The notes: generated by a model not told the origin, from the sequence alone. Positions 46,188 to 55,304 are shown, numbered from the stretch's first letter. The stretch is DNA of 64,000 bases from Halothece sp. PCC 7418 (GCF_000317635.1 NC_019779.1:3968001-4032000); one strand, 5' to 3'. Numbers and translations: made by a program.

Positions 46188-47132
46188 TTAACGTTTTTGA
46201 TGATGGAGTTTAAACACATCAGTCAGTGTGGGGCAATATGGAGTTAAGCCGAACGTTTCGGGGTTGACTGGGTTTTCATGACTAAAATGCCGATATTGCA
46301 GACAAAAGCGATCCCATTGCGCCATTTCAATCCGAAATAAAACAATCAAGAAATTGGCTAGAGTTAGAGATAACGGAATCCGAAAATAAATCGGTTTATT
46401 TAAGTACGAACATAAACTTTCAATTAATTGATTTGCAGTTACTTTTGTCCTACCTAGAACAAATTCTCTGGTGTTTTGATCCGATGAGGGATGATGAATT
46501 AAATAATTAACTGTGGTCGCAATATCTTGGGCATGGATAAAATGAAAACTGCCATCTGCTTTTAACCAACGAGCTAAATTTACCCATTTTGAGACTTCTG
46601 GTAGTCCTGAAGAAATATGAGAATAGGGTTTATTTTCATCGCCTCCTAAGACTAAAGTGGGGAAAACAATAGTTAATTTGGAAGCAAGGGGATGTTGTTT
46701 AATTTTGAAATAACATTGATATTTAGAGCGAATATATTCTGTTCCTACTTCTCCCGCCGATTTTAAGGGGTGATGATGATAATCCAGAATACTGGCGGTG
46801 GAAAAATAAATAACTTGCTGACAAGTTTCAAGGTCTAATAAGTCTAAAAGGTCAAGAGTGCGATCTACATTAATCCGAAAGGTTTCCGTTTCTCCTCCCC
46901 AAATAGTTGCTGCTAAAATAGCGACATCAATGGTTTTTAATAACGCTTCAAACTGATGGATTTCTTCTAAATCACCCGTGAGGATATGAAGGCGCGATCG
47001 CGCTTCCGAATCAAACTGAACTTTGGCAGGATTTCGCACTAAAAAAAATAATTCGTGGTCGGTATTATTAATTAAATATTCAGCAATATAGTGACCAATG
47101 CAGCCACTTGCACCTGTAATAAAAATTCGCAT
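46188..47132 (-). CDS. NAD(P)-dependent epimerase/dehydratase family protein
   Basis: 314 residues, extended SDR type. The Rossmann motif FITGASGCIGHYIAEYL is at residues 4-20, VAILAATIWGG near 71 and the YIRSKYQCY variant of the catalytic YxxxK near 133. The serine is in IYFSTASIL. The C-terminal part with IPLSLTLANFLIVLFRIEMA is more hydrophobic than usual. Substrate unknown; nucleotide-sugar or lipid-linked compounds are possible for this group. Confidence 0.87.
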   Translation of the reverse strand: MRIFITGASGCIGHYIAEYLINNTDHELFFLVRNPAKVQFDSEARSRLHILTGDLEEIHQFEALLKTIDVAILAATIWGGETETFRINVDRTLDLLDLLDLETCQQVIYFSTASILDYHHHPLKSAGEVGTEYIRSKYQCYFKIKQHPLASKLTIVFPTLVLGGDENKPYSHISSGLPEVSKWVNLARWLKADGSFHFIHAQDIATTVNYLIHHPSSDQNTREFVLGRTKVTANQLIESLCSYLNKPIYFRIPLSLTLANFLIVLFRIEMAQWDRFCLQYRHFSHENPVNPETFGLTPYCPTLTDVFKLHHQKR

Positions 47133-47200
47133 TCTACTTTTTAGTAATTAAGATATAATATTTTCTAGTGTGGTGAGGTAGAAAATTATTCAATGGAGAA

Positions 47201-47252
47201 TCGTCGCTCCTTTAAACTAGCCGTTTATTTCAGAAACAGAGCGACGAAACGG
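47201..47252 (-). promoter_or_regulatory. Interleaved stem structures between trpS and the epimerase gene
   Basis: TCGTCGCTC (47201-47209) pairs perfectly with GAGCGACGA (47239-47247), and CCGTTT (47221-47226) with AAACGG (47247-47252). The two stems are interleaved, so they compete or make a pseudoknot. There is no strong T-run, so it is not a simple trpS terminator. Confidence 0.35.
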
Positions 47253-47296
47253 TAACTGTGTTTCTCCCCTAACCGATGAATTCTGAGTTTTTGATC

Positions 47297-48307
47297 TTAA
47301 AAAGGGGGAAGATAACCGAGAGCATTTTTGACCCGAGAAAGCGTTTGTTGCGCGATCGCGCTGGCTTTTTCTTGTCCTTCTTTTAACACGGAATCAAGAT
47401 AGCCTTCTTCGGTCATCAATTGCTGATATTTTTCCTGAATCGGACGTAAGGCTTCCACTGTTGCTTCTGCTAACAAAGGTTTAAACTGTCCCCAACCCAT
47501 ATCCTGACATTCCGCTGCAACCGTTTCTTTACTTTGACTGGATAATAGCATATAAAGACTTAATAAATTATCGCATTCGGGACGTTCGGGATCATCAAAA
47601 GTTAACCCTTTAACGGGATCAGTTTTACAGCGTTTAATTTTCTTTTGAATCAGATCAGGGGGATCAAGTAAATTAATCCGACTCATCTCAGACGGGTCAG
47701 ATTTTGACATTTTTTTCGTCCCATCCAGTAAACTCATCACCCGTGCGCCTTCAGGACGAATTAATGGGGTGGGAAGTTTTAAAACGGGTTCGTCTTTTTT
47801 ACCGAATTGATCATTCACGCGGAGGGCGATATTTCGGGTTAACTCTAAATGCTGTTTTTGATCTTCTCCAACGGGAACTTTATCCGCATCATATAATAAG
47901 ATATCTGCTGCCATTAGAACTGGATAATCGAGCAAACCCGCACTGACATTTTCCCCTTGTTTAACAGCTTTTTCCTTAAACTGAATCATCCGTTCTAACC
48001 AGTTTAAGGGGGTAATACAATTTAATAACCAAGCGAGTTCACTATGGGCGCTGACATGAGATTGGACAAAAATGGTGGAATAATTCAAATCAATGCCACA
48101 AGCAAGATACAACGCTGCAATGGTATAAGTATCTTGAGCGAGGGTTTCTGGGTTATGGGGAACAGTAATGGCATGAAGATCAACAACGCAAAAGAAGTTA
48201 TCATATTCTTGTTGAGTTTCGACCCAATTCCGAATTGCGCCTAAGTAGTTTCCTAAATGAAGATTTCCGGTCGGTTGAACTCCCGAAAGTATCCGTTGTT
48301 GTGCCAT
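47297..48307 (-). CDS. trpS: Tryptophanyl-tRNA synthetase
   Basis: 336 residues, class I synthetase. The HIGH-like motif is GNLHLGNYLG (residues 14-23), after the ILSGVQPTG signature, and the KMSKS motif is KKMSKSDPS near 195. The Trp-pocket segments DLHAITVPHNP and MAADILLYDADKVPVGEDQK are as in the bacterial enzyme. It charges tRNA-Trp. The start is the ATG at 48307, 83 bp from the divergent hypothetical gene. Confidence 0.97.
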   Translation of the reverse strand: MAQQRILSGVQPTGNLHLGNYLGAIRNWVETQQEYDNFFCVVDLHAITVPHNPETLAQDTYTIAALYLACGIDLNYSTIFVQSHVSAHSELAWLLNCITPLNWLERMIQFKEKAVKQGENVSAGLLDYPVLMAADILLYDADKVPVGEDQKQHLELTRNIALRVNDQFGKKDEPVLKLPTPLIRPEGARVMSLLDGTKKMSKSDPSEMSRINLLDPPDLIQKKIKRCKTDPVKGLTFDDPERPECDNLLSLYMLLSSQSKETVAAECQDMGWGQFKPLLAEATVEALRPIQEKYQQLMTEEGYLDSVLKEGQEKASAIAQQTLSRVKNALGYLPPF

Positions 48308-48390
48308 AAAATTTCCTTGTCATTACCTGACAAAATTATATAGCATGAGCAGCTATCGCTTAATATTGTTGTTTTAGGCTAAGTCAGTAG

Positions 48391-49995
48391 ATGTCTTCTG
48401 TGTCGAATTCCGATCGCCCCTATAAAAGTCGAATCCTGAACTTTGTCAATCGCCAATGGTTACGAGTCGGCGATCGCGCAAAAATGGGTTTCCGAAAACT
48501 GCAAACCGCCACGGTTTGGGGAATCCAGATCCTCGCTTATCCCCTTTACTTACTAGTTCAAACTTCTACTGTCGTTAGTAAACAACTGCAAAGCAAAGCG
48601 GTTAAACTGCTGTCTCCTGCTGAAGAGAAAGAAACCGCTTCTGTGGGAAGCCAACCCACTGCTGTCATCTTAAATAGTCTGCATCCTTGGTTAGAGGGAA
48701 CGCCCTATCACCTGTATCCCCTTCCACCAACCCGCCGTAGTCTGGGGGAAAAACTGCAATTTTGGCGACAACAGGAGACTTCTTCCACACAGCCTCATAT
48801 AACTGTTCCAGCTTCACCGCAACAGCAAGGATTTTTCAAGACCCTCTCATTTCTCTCGAACAAGAAATCCAACTCAACCCAACATTATCTCATTCAAGGC
48901 ATCGCAACCTATCTCGAAACAGGAAAACTGGTCTTAGTCACCACAGAAAATCAAGCTGTTGATCTCCTCTCCGAAACTCAACACGAACAACTCAAACAAC
49001 GGATGAAAATTCTCCTAGAATGTTATGAACAGATGCAGCAACCTTGGTGGTGGCGGGTTGCGTCTCAACCGAAAAAAGGACGTTTTCATCCCGTCCATTG
49101 GTTATCAAAATTAATGATTTGGATTCAAACCAGTCCTTTAGCCAAACGCTTAAACTGGTTTCAAGAGTCACAGTTAAGTTTGACCTCGGGTTATGAAGCA
49201 ATTTCTCAAAAGCCACCGTTTCCTGCAAAAACTGGACTGTTAGATCAGCTTGATCGCGCCCTTTCACGCTGGGAAAATACTCAACTGAGTCCCGTCATCG
49301 ACAAGATTCGACAGTGGAAAACCAACCTTGACGCAACAGAGGATCAAAATGGAATTCTCGCCCTCATTCGATCCGCAGTGGATTATTTTTATGGGGTGAA
49401 TCCTGAAAACACTTTGACTGGAGATAGCAGTGGTGAAAAAACAGTCAATTCACGTCCAAAACTGCTAAAACCCATTGAGCGGGTCATCGAACAAGGAAAA
49501 GGAAGGATTCAAAATTCTCCCGTTGGCTGTTATCTGAAGCGGATGCAAGAAGCGGATCAAGATCCGTTTACCGTTCAACAGTTGATTCAAGCTGCAATTG
49601 ATCACTTTTTTGGTAATCCTAATTCTCGCCTCACATCTTCTCCCCCTGAAGCGGAATTTTCCAATGAACCCTGGTTAACTCGCGCGGATCTTTTTGGAGA
49701 TGATGAATCCCCTCCCGCCTTACCATCGGGAACAACCCATCATCATGAAAAGGAAGATTTTACTGTTGCTATCACTCGTTACCTCAGCGAGGATTTTGCA
49801 GTGTCAAACCCCCTTCCGCAAGCAGAAACCGAATCGGATCAAAGTTCGGACTGGTTACACACAGAAGCGGTTTCCATGGGATATGAAAAACATATCCTAG
49901 CCCGAATTTTAGAAGTGCTCGATCGCGCTTTAGTCTGGTTAGAAGAGAAGTTATTACAGATCTGGAAATGGTTGTCTTCCCTGCGTCAAAAATGA
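48391..49995 (+). CDS. Cyanobacterial hypothetical protein with repeated AAIDxFFG motif
   Basis: 534 residues. A hydrophobic patch at about 44-62 (VWGIQILAYPLYLLVQTSTV) could be an amphipathic or monotopic membrane helix. Two related motifs occur: LIRSAVDYFYGVNPE near 340 and LIQAAIDHFFGNPNS near 408, both followed by Pro/Ser-rich linkers. The C-terminus has a helical ILEVLDRALVWLEEKLLQIW. No enzyme motif is visible. The protein looks like a peripheral membrane or cell-architecture protein, but this is inference. Confidence 0.78.
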   Translation: MSSVSNSDRPYKSRILNFVNRQWLRVGDRAKMGFRKLQTATVWGIQILAYPLYLLVQTSTVVSKQLQSKAVKLLSPAEEKETASVGSQPTAVILNSLHPWLEGTPYHLYPLPPTRRSLGEKLQFWRQQETSSTQPHITVPASPQQQGFFKTLSFLSNKKSNSTQHYLIQGIATYLETGKLVLVTTENQAVDLLSETQHEQLKQRMKILLECYEQMQQPWWWRVASQPKKGRFHPVHWLSKLMIWIQTSPLAKRLNWFQESQLSLTSGYEAISQKPPFPAKTGLLDQLDRALSRWENTQLSPVIDKIRQWKTNLDATEDQNGILALIRSAVDYFYGVNPENTLTGDSSGEKTVNSRPKLLKPIERVIEQGKGRIQNSPVGCYLKRMQEADQDPFTVQQLIQAAIDHFFGNPNSRLTSSPPEAEFSNEPWLTRADLFGDDESPPALPSGTTHHHEKEDFTVAITRYLSEDFAVSNPLPQAETESDQSSDWLHTEAVSMGYEKHILARILEVLDRALVWLEEKLLQIWKWLSSLRQK

Positions 49996-50043
49996 TTGCG
50001 ATAAGCTGAAAATCAAAATAATACAGGTTGGAGAGGTTTCAAA

Positions 50044-50295
50044 ATGCTAACTAGTATCGAAGGCATTTATCACAAAGGTCAAATTCAACTGATGGAAGAT
50101 CCGAAGTCTGTACCAGAAGGAACTCGGGTTATTGTTACCTTTATGGAAGGAGAGCAAATTGATCTGAAAGCACAAGGAATTGAGGAAAAAGAAGCTCAGA
50201 TTTTACGGGAAAGTTTTGCCTCTTTTTCAGAAGATTGGGAGAGTCCTGAAATGAGTATTTACGATGATTATGACGCAGCCCAAAGTAACAGTTAA
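50044..50295 (+). CDS. Antitoxin partner of the MazF-type toxin
   Basis: 83 residues. The N-terminus MLTSIEGIYHKGQIQLMEDP, followed by PEGTRVIVTFMEG, is the beta-hairpin seen in DUF104/AF2212-type and related small antitoxins. The acidic C-terminal half (FASFSEDWESPEMSIYDDYD) would wrap and neutralise the toxin. It overlaps the toxin gene by 32 bp in another frame, so translation is likely coupled. GGAGAGG precedes the ATG. Confidence 0.8.
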   Translation: MLTSIEGIYHKGQIQLMEDPKSVPEGTRVIVTFMEGEQIDLKAQGIEEKEAQILRESFASFSEDWESPEMSIYDDYDAAQSNS

Positions 50296-50629
50296 ACGCG
50301 GTGATGTGGCTTTGGTGCTGTTTCCAAACTCTAACTTAACCTCTGCTAAAACGCGACCTGTCCTCGTTGTGCAACGGAATCACTTACAAACCGAATTGTC
50401 ACAAATTATCGTTGCTATGATTACTAGCCGAATGTTTCGAGCGGGACATCCGAGTCGTGTCACAGTTTTACTCAACTCTCCACAGGGAAAACAATCTGGT
50501 TTACTCACGGATTCAGTTGTGATGACGGATAACTTGGCAACAATTACAGTTTCTGCAATCTATCGTGTGATTGGTTCTCTACCAACATCAGACATTGATA
50601 CAGCATTCAAATATACCTTAGGATTATGA
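50264..50629 (+). CDS. PemK/MazF family mRNA interferase toxin
   Basis: 121 residues (119 if the ATG at 50270 is used). Family hallmarks: VKRGDVALVLFPNSN near 9-23, KTRPVLVVQ near 29 and ITSRMFR near 53, with the later GLLTDSVVMTDNLATI segment. These enzymes cut mRNA at short sequences when freed from antitoxin. It sits directly behind its overlapping antitoxin gene and converges on moaC at 5 bp. Confidence 0.88.
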   Translation: MIMTQPKVTVKRGDVALVLFPNSNLTSAKTRPVLVVQRNHLQTELSQIIVAMITSRMFRAGHPSRVTVLLNSPQGKQSGLLTDSVVMTDNLATITVSAIYRVIGSLPTSDIDTAFKYTLGL

Positions 50630-50634
50630 AAAAT

Positions 50635-51141
50635 TTACTCCTTCATAAAGGATGATTTTCCACCGGTTTTCTTAACCACCTGAATCGACTCAATGGTCAT
50701 CGTTTTTTCTAGGGCTTTGGCCATATCATATAGGGTAAGAGCGGTAACAGAAACGGCGGTTAGGGCTTCCATTTCTACTCCCGTTTGTGCGGTGGTGATC
50801 ACTTCTGCTTGAATGTGATAACCGGGTAAGTCTGGATCAGGAGTTAAATCAACTTTTACGTTTTGTAAGGGTAAAGAATGACACAGAGGGATCAGTTGGG
50901 CGGTTTGTTTTGCAGCCATAATCCCAGCGAGACGGGCGCTGGCTAAAACATCTCCTTTCGGGGCGTTTCCTGCTTCAATGGTCTCTAGGGTTTGTGATAA
51001 CATTCGGATTTGTCCTTGCGCGATCGCGCTGCGTTTGGTGACGGCTTTCTCTGAAACGTCCACCATGCGGGCTTCTCCATGCTGATCCAGATGGGTCATT
51101 TTGTCAGATTGAAAATGATTTGGATTTTCCCCTTGTGTCAT
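50635..51141 (-). CDS. moaC: Cyclic pyranopterin monophosphate synthase
   Basis: 168 residues. It works with MoaA in the first step of molybdenum cofactor synthesis. Conserved segments: [20 protein letters not shown] near 24, [16 protein letters not shown] near 77 and [20 protein letters not shown] near 118, with KKTGGKSS at the end. The active-site His and Lys residues of the family lie in these segments. Length is typical. No other mo genes are in the window. Confidence 0.96.
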   Translation of the reverse strand: MTQGENPNHFQSDKMTHLDQHGEARMVDVSEKAVTKRSAIAQGQIRMLSQTLETIEAGNAPKGDVLASARLAGIMAAKQTAQLIPLCHSLPLQNVKVDLTPDPDLPGYHIQAEVITTAQTGVEMEALTAVSVTALTLYDMAKALEKTMTIESIQVVKKTGGKSSFMKE

Positions 51142-51192
51142 TGCTGAAGTTTGTGTTATATTTAATTACTGTTGGCTGAAAGGCTGACGCGC

Positions 51193-51266
51193 GGGCTTGT
51201 AGCTCAGTGGACTAGAGCACGTGGCTACGGACCACGGTGTCGGGGGTTCGAATCCTCCCAAGCCCG
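51193..51266 (+). tRNA. tRNA-Arg (anticodon ACG)
   Basis: The 74-nt cloverleaf has acceptor GGGCTTG/CAAGCCC, D-arm TAGCTCAGTGGACTAGAGC, anticodon stem CGTGG/CCACG with loop CTACGGA and T-arm GGGGGTTCGAATCCTCC. The ACG anticodon, read as ICG after deamination, decodes CGU/CGC/CGA. No CCA is encoded. Confidence 0.96.
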
Positions 51267-51363
51267 TTTAGATAAAATCATAGCAAGAGATCAAGAAGGG
51301 GAAACAGTGTTTCCTCTTTTTTGATTTCAATGGAAATCAACGGAAAAAATTTTAGATTTCCCC

Positions 51364-51393
51364 TTGACATCTCAAAAAATCCCTTGCTATATT
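51364..51393 (+). promoter_or_regulatory. Promoter of tRNA-Gln
   Basis: A near-consensus sigma-70 promoter: TTGACA (51364-51369), 18-bp spacer, TATATT (51388-51393), 25 bp before the tRNA 5' end. It is the cleanest promoter in the window. Confidence 0.8.
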
Positions 51394-51418
51394 AATAGAG
51401 GTTTGCAAGCCAGCCCAT

Positions 51419-51490
51419 TGGGGTGTAGCCAAGCGGTAAGGCAGCGGGTTTTGGTCTCGCCATTCCTAGGTTCGAATCCTAGCACCCCAG
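51419..51490 (+). tRNA. tRNA-Gln (anticodon UUG)
   Basis: The 72-nt cloverleaf has acceptor TGGGGTG/CACCCCA, D-arm GTAGCCAAGCGGTAAGGC, anticodon stem GCGGG/CTCGC with loop TTTTGGT, and T-arm CCTAGGTTCGAATCCTAG. The T1 at the acceptor end and TTG anticodon identify glutamine. Confidence 0.96.
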
Positions 51491-51569
51491 TTGAACTCCC
51501 TCAGCACAATGCTTTTCTGTTTGATCGTTACTCTAAAATTGATGGAGTCATGTTGATTGCAAGGGATGG

Positions 51570-52358
51570 GTGGTTGTGTCAAAGTTGAAAGGTCCTGGAG
51601 TCCTCGCCTTAGATTTTGATGGCGTATTGTGCGATGGTCGCGCCGAATATCTTGAAAGTAGTTGGCGCGTTTACACTGAGATTTGGGAGGGATCAGAGGT
51701 TGATTTAGAGACGCTGAGACCGCGTTTTTATCAATTGCGATCAGTGATTGAAACAGGCTGGGAAATGCCTTTATTGCTAAGATCGCTGCAGGAAGGAATG
51801 ACAGATGCAAGCATTTTAGAAAATTGGTCGGCGGTGGTAACGGAAACGTTAGAGCAAAATGGGTTAACTCAGCAGGAAATGGCGCGACTCTTAGATGAAA
51901 AGCGCGATCATTGGATTGAAACTAATCCTCAAGATTGGCTAGCCCATCACCAGTTTTATCCTGGGGTCATTCCTCGCTTACAAGCAATTCTCAAGGAAGC
52001 AACGACACAAGTTTATATTATCACCACGAAAGAAGGGCGATTTGCGAGAACATTACTGGCAGAACAAGGAATCCGTTTTCCCAGTGATCACATCATGGGA
52101 AAAGAGTCTCAGCAACCCAAACGCAAGACATTAACCAGTTTAAGCCAAAAGCATGATCAGCCTTGGCTGTGGTTTGTGGAAGATCGGTTGAAAACCTTGC
52201 TTTCTGTGGCTGATTCCCCAGAATTAGATGCAGTACGCCTGTTTTTAGCAGCATGGGGCTATAATACCGCGCGATCGCGCCAACAAGCCCAAGATCATCA
52301 ACAGATTCAGTTACTCAGCTTGCAGCAGTTTCATCAAGATTTTTCTCATTGGTGCTAA
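51570..52358 (+). CDS. HAD-superfamily hydrolase
   Basis: 262 residues from a GTG at 51570. The first HAD motif is VLALDFDGVLCDG (nucleophile Asp and +2 Asp), followed by a helical cap of about 120 residues. Motif II is VYIITTKEGRFA near 150, the motif III Lys lies in GKESQQPKRKTL near 180 and motif IV is WFVEDRLKTLLSVAD near 202. The pattern matches phosphoglycolate-phosphatase-like HADs of cyanobacteria; the substrate is not known. Its stop lies 1 bp from converging surE. Confidence 0.87.
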   Translation: MVVSKLKGPGVLALDFDGVLCDGRAEYLESSWRVYTEIWEGSEVDLETLRPRFYQLRSVIETGWEMPLLLRSLQEGMTDASILENWSAVVTETLEQNGLTQQEMARLLDEKRDHWIETNPQDWLAHHQFYPGVIPRLQAILKEATTQVYIITTKEGRFARTLLAEQGIRFPSDHIMGKESQQPKRKTLTSLSQKHDQPWLWFVEDRLKTLLSVADSPELDAVRLFLAAWGYNTARSRQQAQDHQQIQLLSLQQFHQDFSHWC

Positions 52359-52359
52359 T

Positions 52360-53160
52360 TTATCCTATAATGTCATCAATTCCTTGATTCTGTAACGCCA
52401 GAAAACTCTTGGCATTGGTTAAATCAAACTCAAGAGGCGTAATCGTGACATAATTCTGTTTGATCGCTTCTACATCCGTGGGAACATCAGAGGGAAGATG
52501 CTTGGCTTCGGGTTGGGGAATATCTTCAATGGCTTCTCCCGCTAGCCAATAATAACTTTTCCCCCGTGGATCAAGCCGTTTTTCAAATTGTTCGATGTAG
52601 CGTCGTAACCCTTGACGAGTTAGCATCATTCCCGCAATCTCTGCTTGAGAAACCGCAGGAATATTCACGTTGAGTAATGTTCCTTCAGGAATTGGGGGTA
52701 ACTTTTCTAAAAGTTGACTGGTCACCTGTGCTGCAATTGTAAACTCAGTGGAGGTATAACTGGCTAAACTAATCGCAAGACTGGGAATCCCATCAATGGT
52801 TCCTTCCATTGCAGCAGAAACGGTTCCCGAATAGAGAATATCTGTTCCTAAATTTGACCCATGATTAATTCCAGAGAGAACAAAGTCTGGAGAAGACTCT
52901 AAAAGGGCGCTGAGGGCAAATTTTACGCAGTCTGAGGGCGTTCCCGAACAAGACCAAGCGGTAACAGAAGGATGAAAGATACTATCCACAACATTAGCGC
53001 GAATCGGTTGATGGAGAGTTAAACCATGTCCAGTGGCTGATCGTTCTCGATCGGGACAGACCACTGTCACATCATATCCTTTTTCTGCAAGCGTATTGGC
53101 TAAGGTTCGGATTCCTAGCGCAAAAATGCCATCATCGTTGCTAATCAACAATTTTGTCAT
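52360..53160 (-). CDS. surE: 5'/3'-nucleotidase SurE
   Basis: 266 residues. Metal-binding motif ISNDDG at residues 6-11, [18 protein letters not shown] near 35, [11 protein letters not shown] near 78 and [20 protein letters not shown] near 95. SurE hydrolyses nucleoside monophosphates and exopolyphosphate and aids survival in stress. The gene is 13 bp downstream of the PPC-domain gene on the same strand, so they form a likely pair. Confidence 0.95.
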   Translation of the reverse strand: MTKLLISNDDGIFALGIRTLANTLAEKGYDVTVVCPDRERSATGHGLTLHQPIRANVVDSIFHPSVTAWSCSGTPSDCVKFALSALLESSPDFVLSGINHGSNLGTDILYSGTVSAAMEGTIDGIPSLAISLASYTSTEFTIAAQVTSQLLEKLPPIPEGTLLNVNIPAVSQAEIAGMMLTRQGLRRYIEQFEKRLDPRGKSYYWLAGEAIEDIPQPEAKHLPSDVPTDVEAIKQNYVTITPLEFDLTNAKSFLALQNQGIDDIIG

Positions 53161-53173
53161 AAATGATTCCCAC

Positions 53174-53626
53174 TTATTCTTCTTCCACAGGCTGTAAACG
53201 GGTTAGTTTCAAGGTAAAGCGTCCGCCTCCAGTTTGACCAAAAGCACGCACACGAATAATATAACGCCCTGATTCGGTAATGCGAGTAAAGAGGAGGGAA
53301 TTGGTTGTTCCATCGGGACCGTCATCGTTTTCCGCAACGGTTGTTCCATCGGACGCAATGAGTAAGACAATACTGTCAAAGTCTTCTGATTTCACATCAA
53401 TGGAGACTTGATCGCCTTTTTGCAAGTTGACTTGATAGTCTCGCGCAAACCCCCCTTCTCCTGTGGGAATATCTTTCGCAGACAGTCGATCACTAATGGA
53501 ACGATTCAACGGGAGAATCAGAGGATTGTATAAGTTTGATTGCGCTTGAATGGGACGAACTTCATGACTGAGTAATAGCAGTAAAGTTCCGAAAAATAGG
53601 GGGATTTTCCAAGGAGACACCAGCAT
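53174..53626 (-). CDS. Secreted protein with bacterial pre-peptidase C-terminal (PPC) domain
   Basis: 150 residues. A signal peptide covers about 1-29 ([20 protein letters not shown] then AQS). The rest is one PPC beta-sandwich domain ([60 protein letters not shown]). PPC domains are usually appended to secreted peptidases or adhesins; here the domain stands alone, as is common in cyanobacteria. Probably periplasmic or extracellular. Upstream of surE by 13 bp. Confidence 0.87.
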   Translation of the reverse strand: MLVSPWKIPLFFGTLLLLLSHEVRPIQAQSNLYNPLILPLNRSISDRLSAKDIPTGEGGFARDYQVNLQKGDQVSIDVKSEDFDSIVLLIASDGTTVAENDDGPDGTTNSLLFTRITESGRYIIRVRAFGQTGGGRFTLKLTRLQPVEEE

Positions 53627-53680
53627 TTCTCTATTTTTGACAGCAACCTGTTCATTATCTCTTAATTGAGCCAGATTCTA

Positions 53681-54784
53681 CTATAAAAATTCTCTGAGAA
53701 GTTCAACTGTTGCTTGTCCTGTTTTTTCCCAACTAAACTGAGACGCGCGTTTTAATCCTTGTTCCCGCAACTTCGATCGCAAATGAGAATCTTTAGCAAT
53801 TGTCGTCATGGCGTTTGTCATGTCATCGGTATTGGTGGGATCGATTAAAATGGCAGCATCTCCAGCCACTTCGGGTAAAGCGGAACAATTGGAGGTAATC
53901 ACAGGTGTTCCACAGCCCATCGCTTCTAAAACGGGGAAACCGAAGCCTTCCCAGAGACTCGGAAAGACTAAAGCGGTTGCATTTCTAATCAGATCGGGTA
54001 ACTGGTTATAGGGAATGTAATCAAGAAAATCAGCGCGATCGCGCAGTCCTAATGCTTCCACCTGCTGTTTTAATTTTGGCGTATAACGAGAATCAGTCGG
54101 ACCGGCTAACCACAGTTGCGTATCAGACACGGACACCTGTGAAAAAGCATTAATCAGACGTTCCACGTTTTTATGGGGGTCATGTCGTCCTAAATAGAGA
54201 AAATAATTCTGATGTTGAGAGGTAGCAGCAGGAGTAAAATGCTGTTGATTGTAAGCCAGCAAAATCGGTGTAATTTTTTTGGCGGGGATGTCCCAAAAGT
54301 GAATGATATCATCGGCGGTGGCTTGAGAGTTGCAAATAATATGTTCGGCTTGCTTTAAAACTTGGGGAATGTAAAGGCGAAAATAGGGGGTGAGAGGAGA
54401 TGTCCATCTCGGGTAACGCAGGGGAATTAAATCATGTACTGTAACAATAGACCGACAGGGGGAATATAAGGGGGATTCGGGGACGGGAGAAAAGAGTAAA
54501 CTAGCGTTTAATTGCTGGTAAAGGTGGGGGAGTTGTTGTTGGGTCCACCGCAAGCGACGGAAATGCGCGATCGTTCCATGATCTGGGCTTAAGCGATCAG
54601 GAATTGGGTAATAATTGTAATGCGCGATCGGATCTGAGGCGAGAAGAGTCGGTTCTAAGGATGCTAAAGACGGTAAGATGTTTTGCGTATAAGCCGAGAT
54701 TCCTGTCGGCTGTTGCATCAAAATTGAACAATTAATTAGAAGGGGGTTAAACACGCCAAGAATTTTTGTTGGAAATAGTGCCAT
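53681..54784 (-). CDS. Glycosyltransferase family 4 protein
   Basis: 367 residues, GT-B fold. The N-terminal acceptor domain includes ISAYTQNILPSL and IVTVHDLIPLRYPRW. The C-terminal donor domain has YFLYLGRHDPHKNVERLINA near 195 and the EX7E motif WEGFGFPVLEAMGCGTPVIT near 278. It probably adds a mannose- or glucose-type sugar to a surface glycan. The start ATG at 54784 lies inside the 43-bp direct repeat that flanks hicAB; an ATG 22 codons further in (MQQPTGISAY) could be the original start. Confidence 0.9.
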   Translation of the reverse strand: MALFPTKILGVFNPLLINCSILMQQPTGISAYTQNILPSLASLEPTLLASDPIAHYNYYPIPDRLSPDHGTIAHFRRLRWTQQQLPHLYQQLNASLLFSPVPESPLYSPCRSIVTVHDLIPLRYPRWTSPLTPYFRLYIPQVLKQAEHIICNSQATADDIIHFWDIPAKKITPILLAYNQQHFTPAATSQHQNYFLYLGRHDPHKNVERLINAFSQVSVSDTQLWLAGPTDSRYTPKLKQQVEALGLRDRADFLDYIPYNQLPDLIRNATALVFPSLWEGFGFPVLEAMGCGTPVITSNCSALPEVAGDAAILIDPTNTDDMTNAMTTIAKDSHLRSKLREQGLKRASQFSWEKTGQATVELLREFL

Positions 54785-54811
54785 GTTCCTGTTATTTTAC
54801 CAAGCGCGATC
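54769..54811. repeat. 43-bp direct repeat flanking hicAB, copy A
   Basis: TTGGAAATAGTGCCATGT, one variable base, then CCTGTTATTTTACCAAGCGC and GATC. Copy B at 55317-55359 differs at a single position. On the minus strand this copy also reads as the C-terminus of the GT2 gene (ALGKITGTWHYFQ), although the GT2 gene proper ends 0.5 kb away. Confidence 0.92.
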
Positions 54812-54837
54812 AATCTTTAAAATAGTAAAATCATTAG

Positions 54838-55089
54838 ATGAACAGGAAACAACGTAAAATTTACGCTGCTATTTTTAGTGAACCGATTCGGCGTAATATT
54901 GTGTGGGATGATGTTGTTACCTTAATTAAAGGAATAGGAGGTACAGTTACCCAAGGTGATGGTTCTAGAGTGCGTTTTGATTTAAATAATATTTCCTTAA
55001 ATATTCATTCACCCCATCCTGAAAAGGAATTAAAAAAATATCAAGTGAAAGTGCTTAGAGAGTTTTTAGAAAAAGCAGGAGTTGATTGA
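54838..55089 (+). CDS. hicA: HicA family toxin
   Basis: 83 residues. HicA is a small double-stranded-RNA-binding-like fold that cuts mRNA. The core is VTLIKGIGGTVTQGDGSRVR with the catalytic His in LNIHSPHPEKELKKYQVKVL, followed by the family's end helix LREFLEKAG. It overlaps hicB by 4 bp (ATGA). Both genes lie between two glycosyltransferase genes transcribed in the opposite direction. Confidence 0.9.
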   Translation: MNRKQRKIYAAIFSEPIRRNIVWDDVVTLIKGIGGTVTQGDGSRVRFDLNNISLNIHSPHPEKELKKYQVKVLREFLEKAGVD

Positions 55090-55304
55090 TGATTTATAAA
55101 GGATATGAAGCAGTTATTGAATATGATGAAGAAGATCAAATTTTAGTAGGACGAGTCATTAATACAAAAGATATTATCGTTTTTGATGGTTTATCAGTTG
55201 ATGAAATTAAACAGAGTTTCCATCAAGTTATTGATGAGTATTTAGCAGACTGTCAACAATTCAATAAAACGCCTAGTCAGATGACATCAAATCAATTGAC
55301 TTGA
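55086..55304 (+). CDS. hicB: HicB family antitoxin
   Basis: 72 residues, the short HicB form: YEAVIEYDEEDQILVGRVIN then IIVFDGLSVDEIKQSFHQVI and DEYLADCQQFNKTPSQ. This is the partially degraded RNase H-like fold that caps HicA. A separate DNA-binding tail is absent, so autoregulation may be weak or need another factor. It starts 4 bp before the hicA stop and its own stop abuts the stop of the converging GT2 gene. Confidence 0.9.
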   Translation: MMIYKGYEAVIEYDEEDQILVGRVINTKDIIVFDGLSVDEIKQSFHQVIDEYLADCQQFNKTPSQMTSNQLT

